This document shows, one piece after another, positions 1 to 8,108 of a stretch of 64,000 nt of DNA. Source of the DNA: JAFGJU01 sp964570935 (GTDB lineage: Bacteria > Eisenbacteria > RBG-16-71-46 > JAFGJU01); the NCBI GenBank assembly GCA_964570935.1, contig CAZMZP010000073.1, positions 1-64,000 on the forward strand. The letters are read 5' to 3'. Numbering within the stretch: position 1 is the first letter of the stretch; each line of letters starts with the position of its first letter. Below the pieces are notes generated by a model that had not been told where the DNA came from, searched no databases, and worked only from the letters and a program-made list of their open reading frames with translations. The position numbers were made by a program, and so were the translations under genes.

Positions 1-2
1 AA

Positions 3-629
3 CGCGCCGCGAAGGGCGGTCTGTGCGGGAACAGGGTCTGGGCAGTGGCGCATGAAGGTTCGGGTGTCCTGTGGTTCGGAACCCGTGGCGGCGGCGTCGG
101 CACGTTCGACGGGACCACGTGGACCACATACGATACCTTGAACAGCGGCCTCGCCGACAATGAAGTCTGGGCGATAGCCGTCGACGGCGAGGGCGCCAAG
201 TGGTTTGGAACTGGTCGTCACGGCGTGAGCGCGTTCGACCGAGGCACATGGACCACCTACAACACCGAGAACAGCGGTTTGGCTGGTGACGAGGTCGTCG
301 CGATTGCAGTTGAGGGCCCAGACGTCTTGTGGTTCGGAACTCGCGGCGGCGGCGTCAGCAAGTTCGACGGGACCACGTGGACCACGTACGACACCTTGAA
401 CAGCGGCCTCGCCGACAATGAAGTCTGGGCGATAGCCATCGACCGCACCGGCGCCAAGTGGTTCGGGACTGCTCGTCACGGCGTGAGCAAGTTCGGCGGG
501 GCAGAGTGGACCACGTACGACACCCTGAACAGCGGCCTCGCGGACAATGAGATCTGGGCGATAGCCGTCGACCGCTCCGGCGCCAAGTGGTTCGGGACGC
601 GCAAGGGCGTCAGCAAGGTCCGCGAGTAG
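3..629 (+). CDS. WFGT-repeat beta-propeller protein, 5' truncated by the window edge
   Basis: The reading frame is open to the first bases of the window (the codons before the GTG at 45 continue the repeat: GLCGNRVWAVAHEG), so only the C-terminal part is present and the true start lies outside. What is visible is five copies of a 43-residue unit with the core WFGTRGGGVSKFDG, WTTYDTLNSGLADNEVWAIA. This resembles the two-component-regulator propeller (Reg_prop) blades found in secreted or periplasmic sensor proteins of Bacteroidetes-like bacteria. It ends at TAG after KGVSKVRE with no FlgD-like tail, unlike the other repeat proteins in this window. Whether a kinase or signal peptide lies upstream cannot be seen. 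Function is unknown; a surface or periplasmic binding scaffold is inferred. Confidence 0.8.
   Translation, partial: RAAKGGLCGNRVWAVAHEGSGVLWFGTRGGGVGTFDGTTWTTYDTLNSGLADNEVWAIAVDGEGAKWFGTGRHGVSAFDRGTWTTYNTENSGLAGDEVVAIAVEGPDVLWFGTRGGGVSKFDGTTWTTYDTLNSGLADNEVWAIAIDRTGAKWFGTARHGVSKFGGAEWTTYDTLNSGLADNEIWAIAVDRSGAKWFGTRKGVSKVRE
66..600 (+). repeat. 129-bp tandem coding repeat
   Basis: The codons for the WFGT motif recur at about 72, 201, 330, 459 and 588, a strict 129-base period. Units two apart (for example from about 110 and from about 368) look more alike than neighbours, so a 258-base two-unit block seems to have been duplicated. The repeat lies wholly inside the truncated propeller gene. 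Confidence 0.8.
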
Positions 630-668
630 ACAGCCGCCGAGCAGGAGCGCGCTGGAGGTGACACGGCA

Positions 669-770
669 ATGAGACTCGGAAGAACGTTGGCTCTGCTCTT
701 GGTCTTGCTTTGTCTGGCGGCCGTAGGAATATACCTGGCGTCTCTGCACTCCGGGTTCGGCGTTCGGTGA
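669..770 (+). CDS. small hydrophobic ORF, 33 aa
   Basis: An ATG at 669 lies eight bases after a strong GGAGGT ribosome-binding site (about 655-660). The 33-codon frame begins MRLGRTLALLLVLLCLAAVG and is one hydrophobic helix with a short tail (SLHSGFGVR). It could be a genuine single-pass small membrane protein, or the surviving signal peptide of a decayed secreted protein that once followed the propeller gene. No family is recognised. The start signal is the only positive evidence. Confidence 0.35.
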   Translation: MRLGRTLALLLVLLCLAAVGIYLASLHSGFGVR

Positions 771-806
771 GATTCTTTCCGCCGGGCCGCCCGCACAGAA
801 ATCCGC

Positions 807-841
807 CATGCCGGAGGTCCGTATTGTGAACGTACCGACAC
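807..841 (+). repeat. 35-bp direct repeat, copy 1
   Basis: The 35 bases starting CATGCCGGAGGTCCGTATTG recur at 3593-3627 in the same orientation with 33 of 35 identical; the two mismatches are adjacent (TG against GC). Similarity stops abruptly at both ends. The two copies bracket the hybrid kinase gene. Confidence 0.85.
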
Positions 842-896
842 TGAGGAGGGTGTTGGAAAGTAGCATCACATTGTGACCCAAACATGCATGGTGAGA

Positions 897-923
897 TTGC
901 TTCAGGACTAAGAGTGTGATAAT
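897..923 (+). promoter_or_regulatory. candidate extended -10 promoter for the hybrid kinase
   Basis: TTGCTT (897-902), 15 bases, then TGT-GATAAT (915-923). The extended TGn compensates for the weak -35 and short spacer. Transcription would start near 930, at the foot of the stem-loop 932-964, leaving a leader of roughly 175 bases before the kinase start. Confidence 0.35.
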
Positions 924-931
924 CTCTCGCT

Positions 932-964
932 CACAACAGAGGCGCTGACGCCTCTGTGCTTGTG
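932..964 (+). other. stem-loop in the kinase leader
   Basis: A perfect 9-bp stem (936-944 with 949-957) closes a CTGA tetraloop. CACAA (932-936) and TTGTG (960-964) offer additional lower pairing across a three-base bulge. No T-run follows, so it is not a typical intrinsic terminator. A similar CGCTGACG apex occurs at 58540-58547. Confidence 0.5.
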
Positions 965-1106
965 CGTACTCCAATTCCCTGTGTTATGCGGACGACAATG
1001 CGTCCCGGAGTCACCTATCTGGAAACGGCATAAGCCTTAGGCGGGACGCAACGCGCCCGATCTAACTCGGCAAGGAGACCAGCGGCTAAACGGGGTAGCA
1101 TACCAA

Positions 1107-3443
1107 TTGAGTGACACCAAGAATCAGGACAGACGAGAAACATCCCTGGATTCTTTAGACGCCAGAGAGTTATATCGGGTTTTGGTTGAGGAAGCCGATG
1201 ACGGCATATTCATTACTGACCTTCATGGGCGGTATCTTGCCGTCAACCCGTGGGGAACCGAGCTGACTGGCTATTCCCGCGAGGAACTCCTCGGCATGAA
1301 CATCAGCGACCTTATCCCTCCGGAAGACCTTGTCCTGGAACCGATCCGCATGGACGATCTCCGGCAAGGGAATATTGTGGTCAAGGAGAGGCGAATCTGC
1401 CGGAAAAATGGAAGCCTGTTGCCAGTGGAGGTCAAAGCCCGAATGCTGCCCACGGGCAACTTTCTGGTCATTGTGCACGACATCGCCGTGCGCACGCGTG
1501 CACAGGAGGCGCTGGTAGAAAGCGAGAAGCGTTACCGGTCCGTGGTCGAAGACCAGACCGAGCTCATCTGTCGCTTCCTGCCGGAGGACGGGATCCTGAC
1601 ATTCGTCAACGGGGCCTATTGTCGTTACTTCGACAAGAAAATCGACGAGCTTATCGGGCACAGCTTTCTGTCTCTCATCCCCGAACCCGAGCGTGGGAAG
1701 ACCTGGAAACATATCGCCGCCTTGACTGCCGCAAACCCAGTTATGACCCATGAACACCCGGTACTTCTGCCCGATGGAACCCAAGGTTGGCAACAGTGGA
1801 CGAATCGCGCGATCCCCGACGAGTCCGGTGGTCGTATCCTTGAAGTGCAGGCCGTTGGCCGTGACATCACCGTGCGCAAAGGGGCGGAGGAACAGATGCT
1901 CATTGCCAATGAGAGACTCCAATATCTGCTCTCCTCTACCTCGGTAGTCATCTATACAGCGAGAAGCTCGGGGGATTATGGAGCGACCTTCATCAGTAGC
2001 AATGTTGCCCAAATGGTTGGCTACGATCCGGTGAAGTTCATCGGTGATTCGAAGTTCTGGCATGACCACGTCCATCCTGAAGACTGGGTGACTGTTTCGG
2101 AGGAGGTACCGAGGGTATTTGAAAAGGAACCTCACGCTTATGAATACCGTTTCAAGCGCAGAGATGGCAGATATATCTGGGTACGCGATGAAATGAAACT
2201 GGTCCGGGATCGTGACGGAAACCCGCTCGAAATCATAGGGTTTTGGCTGGACGTCACTGACCGTAGGTTAGCCGAAGAGGAGGGGGACAAACTCCGGGTG
2301 CAACTGCTGCAGGCCCAGAAGATGGAATCTGTCGGGAGGCTGGCAGGTGGCCTGGCCCACGATTTCAACAACTTGCTTTCAGCGATCCTCGGCCATGCAG
2401 AACTGGCAATGACGCATTGCACCCCGTCGGAACCAATCCATGCCGACCTCAAAGACATCCAGAACGCCGCCCGGCGTTCGGCAGATCTCATCCAAAAGCT
2501 GCTGGCTTTTGCCCGCAAACAGACCGTTTTGCCCCGGGTCCTGGATTTGAACCACACGTTGGCGGGTATGCTCAAGATGCTGGAGCGGCTCATTGGCGAG
2601 GACATTGATATCGTCTGGATTCCGGGAGCGAGCCTGTGGCCGGTCAAGATTGACCCTTCTCAGATTGACCAGATCATAACGAATCTGTGCGTCAACGCCA
2701 GGGACGCCATCACCGGAGTGGGCAAGGTGACCATCGAAACAGAAAACACTGTCTTCGATGACGCCTATTGCGCCGTTCACCCGGGTTTTGCCTGTGGTGA
2801 ATATGTGACGCTCACCGTGAGCGATAACGGGTGTGGCATCCGGAAAGAGGTCATCGATCACCTCTTTGAGCCGTTCTTCACCACAAAGGAGGTGGGAAAG
2901 GGCACGGGACTGGGGCTGGCCACGGTGTATGGTATTGTGAGGCAAAATGGAGGATTCATCAACGTCCACAGCGAACCGGACAAGGGGACGGCCTTCAGGA
3001 TCTCCCTGCCCCGGTTCGCGGGGAAAGCCGTGGAGCCAGCTGCGGAAAGCGCGGCGGAAACACCCAGAGGCCGCGGGGAAACCGTGCTGCTGGTGGAGGA
3101 CGATGCGGCGATCCTGAAAGTGGGTAGGGCGATGCTGGAGGGGTTGGGCTATACGGTGTTGACCGCCGGCACGCCGGGTGAGGCGCTCCGCCAGGCTGAG
3201 GCCCAGGCGTCTGAGATACGGCTGCTGATTACCGACGTCATCATGCCGGAGATGAACGGTCGGGCCTTGGCGAAACTGATCAGCGACATCAAACCGGGGC
3301 TGAAATGCCTTTTCATCTCCGGTTACGCGTCCAACATAATCGCTCGCCATGGCGTGCTGGACGAAGGCGTGTGCTTCCTTCAGAAGCCTTTTTCCTTGAA
3401 GGAGCTGGCATCCAAGGTGCGCCAGGCATTCGAATGCGAGTAG
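1107..3443 (+). CDS. PAS-PAS-PAS hybrid sensor histidine kinase with C-terminal receiver
   Basis: This 778-aa cytoplasmic-looking protein has no membrane segment. Three PAS domains are visible (about 22-132, 140-257 and 266-390), then a HisKA helix with phospho-acceptor His418 in GGLAHDFNN, an HATPase_c domain (N box around 520-535, DNGCGI, and a G2-type GKGTGLGLATVYG near 598-609), and a receiver domain (about 658-778) with acidic pocket EDD, phospho-acceptor Asp710 in LLITDVIMPEMNG and Lys760. It is likely to sense a small ligand or redox state and relay phosphate internally. No output regulator is adjacent, so it is an orphan. The start is TTG at 1107: the frame is closed by TAG at 1038 and holds no ATG or GTG before residue 1, and no good ribosome-binding site is seen. 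Codon use is visibly less GC-rich than in the envelope cluster. Confidence 0.9.
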   Translation: MSDTKNQDRRETSLDSLDARELYRVLVEEADDGIFITDLHGRYLAVNPWGTELTGYSREELLGMNISDLIPPEDLVLEPIRMDDLRQGNIVVKERRICRKNGSLLPVEVKARMLPTGNFLVIVHDIAVRTRAQEALVESEKRYRSVVEDQTELICRFLPEDGILTFVNGAYCRYFDKKIDELIGHSFLSLIPEPERGKTWKHIAALTAANPVMTHEHPVLLPDGTQGWQQWTNRAIPDESGGRILEVQAVGRDITVRKGAEEQMLIANERLQYLLSSTSVVIYTARSSGDYGATFISSNVAQMVGYDPVKFIGDSKFWHDHVHPEDWVTVSEEVPRVFEKEPHAYEYRFKRRDGRYIWVRDEMKLVRDRDGNPLEIIGFWLDVTDRRLAEEEGDKLRVQLLQAQKMESVGRLAGGLAHDFNNLLSAILGHAELAMTHCTPSEPIHADLKDIQNAARRSADLIQKLLAFARKQTVLPRVLDLNHTLAGMLKMLERLIGEDIDIVWIPGASLWPVKIDPSQIDQIITNLCVNARDAITGVGKVTIETENTVFDDAYCAVHPGFACGEYVTLTVSDNGCGIRKEVIDHLFEPFFTTKEVGKGTGLGLATVYGIVRQNGGFINVHSEPDKGTAFRISLPRFAGKAVEPAAESAAETPRGRGETVLLVEDDAAILKVGRAMLEGLGYTVLTAGTPGEALRQAEAQASEIRLLITDVIMPEMNGRALAKLISDIKPGLKCLFISGYASNIIARHGVLDEGVCFLQKPFSLKELASKVRQAFECE

Positions 3444-3592
3444 TGCACGGCTGGTACAAAAGTATGCCGCGTCGGGCGGGTGGAAGCCAATCGCGTCTTG
3501 AAGAGTGTACGACCGGTAGCACGCTCTCTTGCAGGTCAATTGCAGCGGCCAATTCTAGTTGCGGCAGACTAGTCCAGTTGACCCTATCGGTT

Positions 3593-3627
3593 CATGCCGG
3601 AGGTCCGTATTGGCAACGTACCGACAC
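3593..3627 (+). repeat. 35-bp direct repeat, copy 2
   Basis: Partner of the repeat at 807-841 (33 of 35 identical, same orientation). It lies in the short gap between the 3' end of the hybrid kinase and the 3' end of the converging VCBS-repeat gene. The rest of the gap (3444-3664) shows no gene or convincing terminator. Confidence 0.85.
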
Positions 3628-3664
3628 GAACAAGCTCCACACTGCCGGTGGACGCATGCGCGTG

Positions 3665-4963
3665 CTACCTCAAAAGGACCAGCTTGCCGCTTCGCGTTTG
3701 GCCGCCTGCATCCAGCACGACGAAGTAGACACCTGACGACAGAGGCCGCGCCGCGCCGTCAGTTGCGTCCCAGTTGACCTCATGCTTGCCCTCAGGGAGG
3801 AATCTGTCCAGCAGCACCGCGACTGTCCTGCCGGAGAGGTCATACACGGAAAGCAGACACCTCGCCGATTGAGAGAGCTCGAACGAGATTGTCACGCTGG
3901 GGTTGAAGGGATTCGGGAAGGCGCCGACCAGCCGCGAGGCTGGACCTGGCTCCGGTACCAATCCTGCAGCCACCGAGACATTCGGATTGACCCCTTCATA
4001 AAGCCTCACCAGGCCGTCGCCGGCACCTGTAAGGATGTCGAGCAAGCCGTCGCTGTTCCAGTCGCTGACGAACGGCCTCGAGCGAGAAAAATCGGGCAGG
4101 TTTACCGGGACGCTGTCTGCTTCGACCAGCGAGTACCCCGAGAAAGACGGGGAAACGTCGGTTCCGGAATTCGAGTAGAAGAGGAGCTGTCCCTCCGTGT
4201 CGCCCGATAGAATGTCCTTCTTGCCGTCATCGTCAAGGTCGACGACGTGAGGGCTCGAGCGCTGCGCGGGCACCACGAGGTCTGCCCCGTTATCCTGTAC
4301 GAACTGTGTGGTGCGAAAGTCCCACGAGGAGTCGGTGCCGGCGTTGATGTAGACCCTGAGCCTGCCGTCGAGCGCTCCAACAACCAGGTCTCTCTTGCCG
4401 TCGTTGTTCCAGTCCGCGACCGTGGGAGTGGCGCGAGACCCCACGTCGAGAACAACCTTGGAACCCGGCTCGCCCACCTGGAGAAGTGTCCCGGCATCGA
4501 ACGCCGGTGCGGCGTCGGTGTTTGTGTTCAGGTACAGTCTCACTGTCCCGTCGCTGGTCCCGACGAGCAAATCCTTTCGTGAATCGGCATTCGCGTAGAC
4601 CACGCGGGGGAAGGCGCCCAGTCAGCCGCCTGCCGAGACGACGAGGTCGACACCCAGCGACTGTGCGTAGAAGTAGCCGGTGAACTGCGGGGTGGTCGCC
4701 GTGCCCGAGTTCAAGTAAACCCGAACCCTGCCCTGGACCGACACTCCGCCGCCCTCACCCACGACGAGATCTCTCAGAGTATCCGCGTCCCAGTGCACTA
4801 AAGACGGCACGGAGTAGCCGGTCACGATGATGTTGGAGCCGGAGGCCTGGATGAGCGCTTCTGAGTCGAACAGAAGCTCGGCTCGGCAGGGGAGGGGCGC
4901 GGAGGCCAGGCCGGAGAAGGCGATTGCGACACAGACGGTCAGGAAAGTTGTCGTCTTGAACAT
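3665..4963 (-). pseudogene. secreted VCBS/FG-GAP repeat protein with an in-frame TGA
   Basis: Two open stretches (4963 down to 4622, and 4621 down to 3665) are in the same frame and are separated only by a TGA at 4624-4622. Together they would give about 432 residues: a signal peptide (MFKTTTFLTVCVAIAFSGLA), repeated VCBS/FG-GAP units (DWNNDGKRDLVVG, DLDDDGKKDILSG, DWNSDGLLDILTG) and a C-terminal FlgD-like/type IX-sorting-like domain (FPNPFNPSVTISFEL to the final LLR). The ATG at 4963 has a GGGAG five bases upstream and is preferred to one 20 codons earlier. The protein would be exported and perhaps surface-anchored. The TGA sits in GG-stop-LGAFPRVVY, inside an otherwise well-kept repeat with no other lesion, so the break is recent, a sequencing error, or recoded. 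Confidence 0.75.
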
Positions 4964-5061
4964 CTTGGCTCCCTGAAGCGGACTGGGACAGGCCAGAATG
5001 GGCAGAGGCCTCGCACGCAGCACGTGAGAGTGGCGCTTCCGGCGGGCAGTCTAACCCAATA

Positions 5062-5090
5062 ATTATACCACGAATCCGTCGGCGGCTCCA
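5062..5090 (-). promoter_or_regulatory. extended -10 promoter of the VCBS-repeat gene
   Basis: On the minus strand a perfect TATAAT (5067-5062) is preceded by TGG (extended -10). Seventeen bases upstream is TGGAGC, a weak -35. The start would be near 5055, giving a leader of about 90 bases to the ATG at 4963. The AT-rich box stands out in GC-rich surroundings. Confidence 0.6.
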
Positions 5091-5138
5091 CAGTCGGCCC
5101 GCAGCCGGCACCGCCCAGTCATACCGCGGGCTTTTGCC

Positions 5139-5166
5139 TTGACAGGCCGGGGTTCGGTGATATTAT
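5139..5166 (+). promoter_or_regulatory. sigma-70-type promoter of lysS and the envelope supercluster
   Basis: A consensus TTGACA (5139-5144), 16 bases, then TATTAT (5161-5166) preceded by TGA (extended -10). It lies about 130 bases before the lysS start. The leader contains a GGCAGG/CCTGCC stem-loop but no T-box features were recognised. Because downstream genes are tightly packed, this promoter may drive much of the cluster. Confidence 0.7.
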
Positions 5167-5298
5167 CTCTCGGAAGTTCATAACGTTACAGGGTTCGGAG
5201 CGGGCGGCGAGGCGGGGTGACGGGATGCCGGGCAGGTCTGGCCTGCCGACGCTGCATGCCCGGCCCGGAATGCGCGGCCCACCACCAGGGGATTTCAG

Positions 5299-6882
5299 GT
5301 GTCGCACAGGATAATCGCTGAGCGAGTGGCCCGACTCGAGCTTCTCAAGCAGAAGGGTATTGAGCCCTACCCCGCGAAGTTCGCGGTGACTCACACTGCT
5401 TCGGTGGTGCTGGGGGCCTTTGACTTGCTCGAGAAGGAACAGACCGTCGTTGCTCTTGCCGGCCGTCTCCTCTCGAAGAGGGGGCACGGGAAGGCCAGCT
5501 TCGGCCACGTCCTCGACAGAACGGGGAAGCTCCAGGCCTACTTCAGGGAGGACGTGCTGAGCCCGGAGGGCTATGAGCTCTTCGGCCTGCTGGACGTGGG
5601 TGACATAATCGGGGTGACTGGGCCGGTGTTCCGCACCCGCACGGGCGAGGTCACGGTCAAGGTCGAGGCGGTAAAGCTGCTCAGCAAGTCGCTGCGTCCC
5701 CTCCCGGAGAAATGGCACGGGCTCAAGGACGTCGAGACACGGTACAGGCAGCGCTATGTGGACCTCATAGTCAACACCGAGGTGCGCCAGCAGTTTGTCT
5801 TGCGATCCAGGATCGTGAGCGCGATAAGGCGATTCCTGGACTCGCGCGGCTTCGTCGAAGTGGAGACGCCGGTGCTGCAGCCGCTCTACGGAGGAGCGTT
5901 CGCGCGGCCGTTCGTCACTCGGCACGAGGCGCTGGACATGGAGCTGTACCTGAGAATCGCTGACGAGCTCTACTTGAAGCGCCTGATAGTAGGCGGGCTC
6001 GACCGCGTGTACGAGATCGGGAAGGACTTCCGGAACGAGGGAATAGACAGGACTCACAACCCCGAGTTCACGCAGCTGGAAGTCTACCAGGCCTACGCGG
6101 ACTATCTGGACATCATGGAACTCGTCGAGGAGATGCTGCTCGGCGTGGTCACGGAGGTGCACGGCGGGACGACGTGCAAGTACGGCGAGCACGAGTTGGA
6201 TTTCTCGCGGCCGTGGAAGCGGGTGAGCTACTTCGGCGCACTCAAGGACGTTCTGGGCGTCGACCTGGCGGACTCCTCGGACGAAGAAGTGCGGGCGCTC
6301 TGCCTCAAGCTCGGTATGGACGTTGATACAATAGCCGCCGGCACGAAGCCCGGCAGTGAGCGCCGGCCTGACGGCGCCGGGCGTGACGCCGGGGACGCGG
6401 GGCAGGGTCGTACGATGCTGCGCGGCCGGCTCCTGGACGAGCTCTTTTCGGATAAGGTCCAGCCGGACCTTATCCAGCCCACTTTCGTCTACGACTATCC
6501 GAAAGAGATCTCGCCTCTGGCCAAGGACAAGGCCGGCTGCCCGGGTGTTGTCGAGAGGTTCGAACCCATCATCGCGGGGCTGGAAGTCGGGAACGCATTT
6601 TCCGAGCAGAACGACCCTCTCGAACAGGCGCGTCAGTTCGACCTCCAGGCCGAGGCCAGAGCGAAGGGCGCTCACGAGGTCCAGCCGAAGGACTTGGACT
6701 ACCTGCGAGCTCTGGAATACGGAATGCCGCCCACCGGGGGCCTCGGGCTGGGCATCGACAGAATCGTGATGATACTCACGGGCGCGCACTCCATCAGGGA
6801 CGTCGTGCTGTTTCCGCAGCTGAGGCCGGAAGCACTGCGGGAAGATGAGGAACAGGAGCCGGAAGACGAAACCGAAACATGA
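5299..6882 (+). CDS. lysS: lysyl-tRNA synthetase, class II
   Basis: The 527-aa protein charges tRNA-Lys in the cytoplasm. An N-terminal OB-fold anticodon-binding domain (about 48-125) is followed by the class II core: motif 1 around FLDSRGFVEVETPVL (179-193), motif 2 around GKDFRNEGIDRTHNPEFTQL (241-260) and motif 3 GLGLGIDRIVMIL near the C-terminus. The GTG at 5299 follows an AGGGGA by about six bases. A GC-rich segment of about 28 residues (about 347-374, AAGTKPGSERRPDGAGRDAG onward) interrupts the core before RGRLLDELF, where most family members have only a few residues. The stop overlaps the start of lolC by four bases (ATGA). Confidence 0.95.
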   Translation: MSHRIIAERVARLELLKQKGIEPYPAKFAVTHTASVVLGAFDLLEKEQTVVALAGRLLSKRGHGKASFGHVLDRTGKLQAYFREDVLSPEGYELFGLLDVGDIIGVTGPVFRTRTGEVTVKVEAVKLLSKSLRPLPEKWHGLKDVETRYRQRYVDLIVNTEVRQQFVLRSRIVSAIRRFLDSRGFVEVETPVLQPLYGGAFARPFVTRHEALDMELYLRIADELYLKRLIVGGLDRVYEIGKDFRNEGIDRTHNPEFTQLEVYQAYADYLDIMELVEEMLLGVVTEVHGGTTCKYGEHELDFSRPWKRVSYFGALKDVLGVDLADSSDEEVRALCLKLGMDVDTIAAGTKPGSERRPDGAGRDAGDAGQGRTMLRGRLLDELFSDKVQPDLIQPTFVYDYPKEISPLAKDKAGCPGVVERFEPIIAGLEVGNAFSEQNDPLEQARQFDLQAEARAKGAHEVQPKDLDYLRALEYGMPPTGGLGLGIDRIVMILTGAHSIRDVVLFPQLRPEALREDEEQEPEDETET

Positions 6883-8108
6883 GATTTGAGCTCTTCATTG
6901 CGGGGCGGTACCTCAGGGCCAAGCGCCGCATCAGCTTCATCTCGATCATAAGCGGCATATCCGTGGGCGGGGTGCTGGTCGGCGTGGCCGCTCTCACGAT
7001 CGTGCTCTCAGTCATGAACGGGGCCGAGGAAGAGGTCAGGAAGCGCATAGTGGGCACGACCGCGCACGTTGTCGTGCTCGGCCATTCCGAGTCCGGCATA
7101 CCCGCGGACGATTCGCTCCTGGGCCGGATCCAGTCGGTCCCGGGCGTCGTGGCGGCTGCTCCGTTCATCTATTCGAAGTGCATGGTGACCGCCGGGGGCA
7201 TCACGGACGGAATAGCTCTCAAGGGGATCGACCTGGAGCGCGAGAAGCTGGTCACCGAGGTCTACAAGAACACGAAGCCTCAGGTCCAGAAGATAGACCC
7301 GGGCGCGGGGCTCCGTGGAATCGTTCTGGGTCAGTACCTCGCCGAGGGCCTGGGTGTGAGCGTGGGTGACGAGGTCGTGCTCACGTCACCGCTGGGAGGC
7401 AGCGCCACCATCTTCGGCATAATCCCGCACGTGAAGAAGTTCGCGGTCGTGGGCATCTTCACCTCCGGCATGTACGACTACGATTCCAGTCTGGGGTACG
7501 TGTCCCTGGAAGCCGCCCAGGAGTTCGTGGGCAGGGCGGGGCGCGTCACAGGGATAGAAGTCAGGGTCGAGGACATGTACAAGGCGCCTGAAATCGCGCG
7601 CGACATTGTGACGACTCTGGGTGGTTACCCGTTCGCCGCATCCAACTGGATCGAGATGAACAGGAACCTCTTCAAGTGGATAAGGACAGAGAAGGTCCTG
7701 ATGTTCGTGATCCTGATGCTGATAGTGGCCGTGGCCGCGTTCAACATCATCAGCACGCTCATAATGGTCGTGATGGAGAAGCGCCGGGACGTCGGCGTAA
7801 TGAAGTCCATGGGCGCCACGTCGGGCAGCGTGATGCGGATTTTCATGGCCGAGGGAGTCGCGGTCGGCATAGTGGGGACGATCCTGGGCAGCGTGATAGG
7901 GTTTGTGGGGTGCTTCCTGCTCCAAAAATACAAATTCATCACGCTTCCGGGTGATGTATACTTTATAGATAGGCTGCCCGTTAAGATGGAAGCCGGAGAT
8001 TTCGTGATGGTTGCGCTCGCTGCCGTCGCAGTGTGTTTTGCCGCAACCATTTATCCCTCGTGGAAAGCTTCCAGACTGGTTCCTGTCGACGCGATCCGAT
8101 ACGAATAG
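6879..8108 (+). CDS. lolC: LolC/LolE-type lipoprotein-release permease
   Basis: This 409-aa inner-membrane permease has the LolC/E layout: a short cytoplasmic start (MRFELFIAGRYLRAKRRIS), one N-terminal membrane helix (about 20-45), a large periplasmic domain and three C-terminal helices within an FtsX domain (about 270-409). With the LolD ATPase encoded next it would extract mature lipoproteins from the inner membrane and hand them to a carrier. Only one permease gene is present, so a homodimer (LolF-like arrangement) is inferred. It is translationally coupled to lysS through ATGA. Confidence 0.9.
   Translation: MRFELFIAGRYLRAKRRISFISIISGISVGGVLVGVAALTIVLSVMNGAEEEVRKRIVGTTAHVVVLGHSESGIPADDSLLGRIQSVPGVVAAAPFIYSKCMVTAGGITDGIALKGIDLEREKLVTEVYKNTKPQVQKIDPGAGLRGIVLGQYLAEGLGVSVGDEVVLTSPLGGSATIFGIIPHVKKFAVVGIFTSGMYDYDSSLGYVSLEAAQEFVGRAGRVTGIEVRVEDMYKAPEIARDIVTTLGGYPFAASNWIEMNRNLFKWIRTEKVLMFVILMLIVAVAAFNIISTLIMVVMEKRRDVGVMKSMGATSGSVMRIFMAEGVAVGIVGTILGSVIGFVGCFLLQKYKFITLPGDVYFIDRLPVKMEAGDFVMVALAAVAVCFAATIYPSWKASRLVPVDAIRYE

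Larger units (their letters stand above)
771..1106. other. intergenic region upstream of the hybrid kinase
   Basis: This 336-base non-coding stretch holds copy 1 of a 35-bp repeat (807-841), a candidate promoter (897-923) and a long stem-loop (932-964). The remainder, 965-1106, shows nothing recognisable apart from an AAGGAG at 1072-1077, which is too far from the kinase start to act as its ribosome-binding site. Confidence 0.6.

Noticed and set aside
5167..5298. T-box or lysine riboswitch in the lysS leader
   Set aside because: No T-box AGGGTGGNACCGCG-type sequence nor lysine-aptamer landmarks were seen; the one stem-loop is generic.
5119..6789. 556-codon open frame antisense to lysS
   Set aside because: It is the complement of a gene with all class II synthetase motifs; its product is low-complexity (Arg/Leu/Val/Pro-rich), a common result of GC-rich codon bias.
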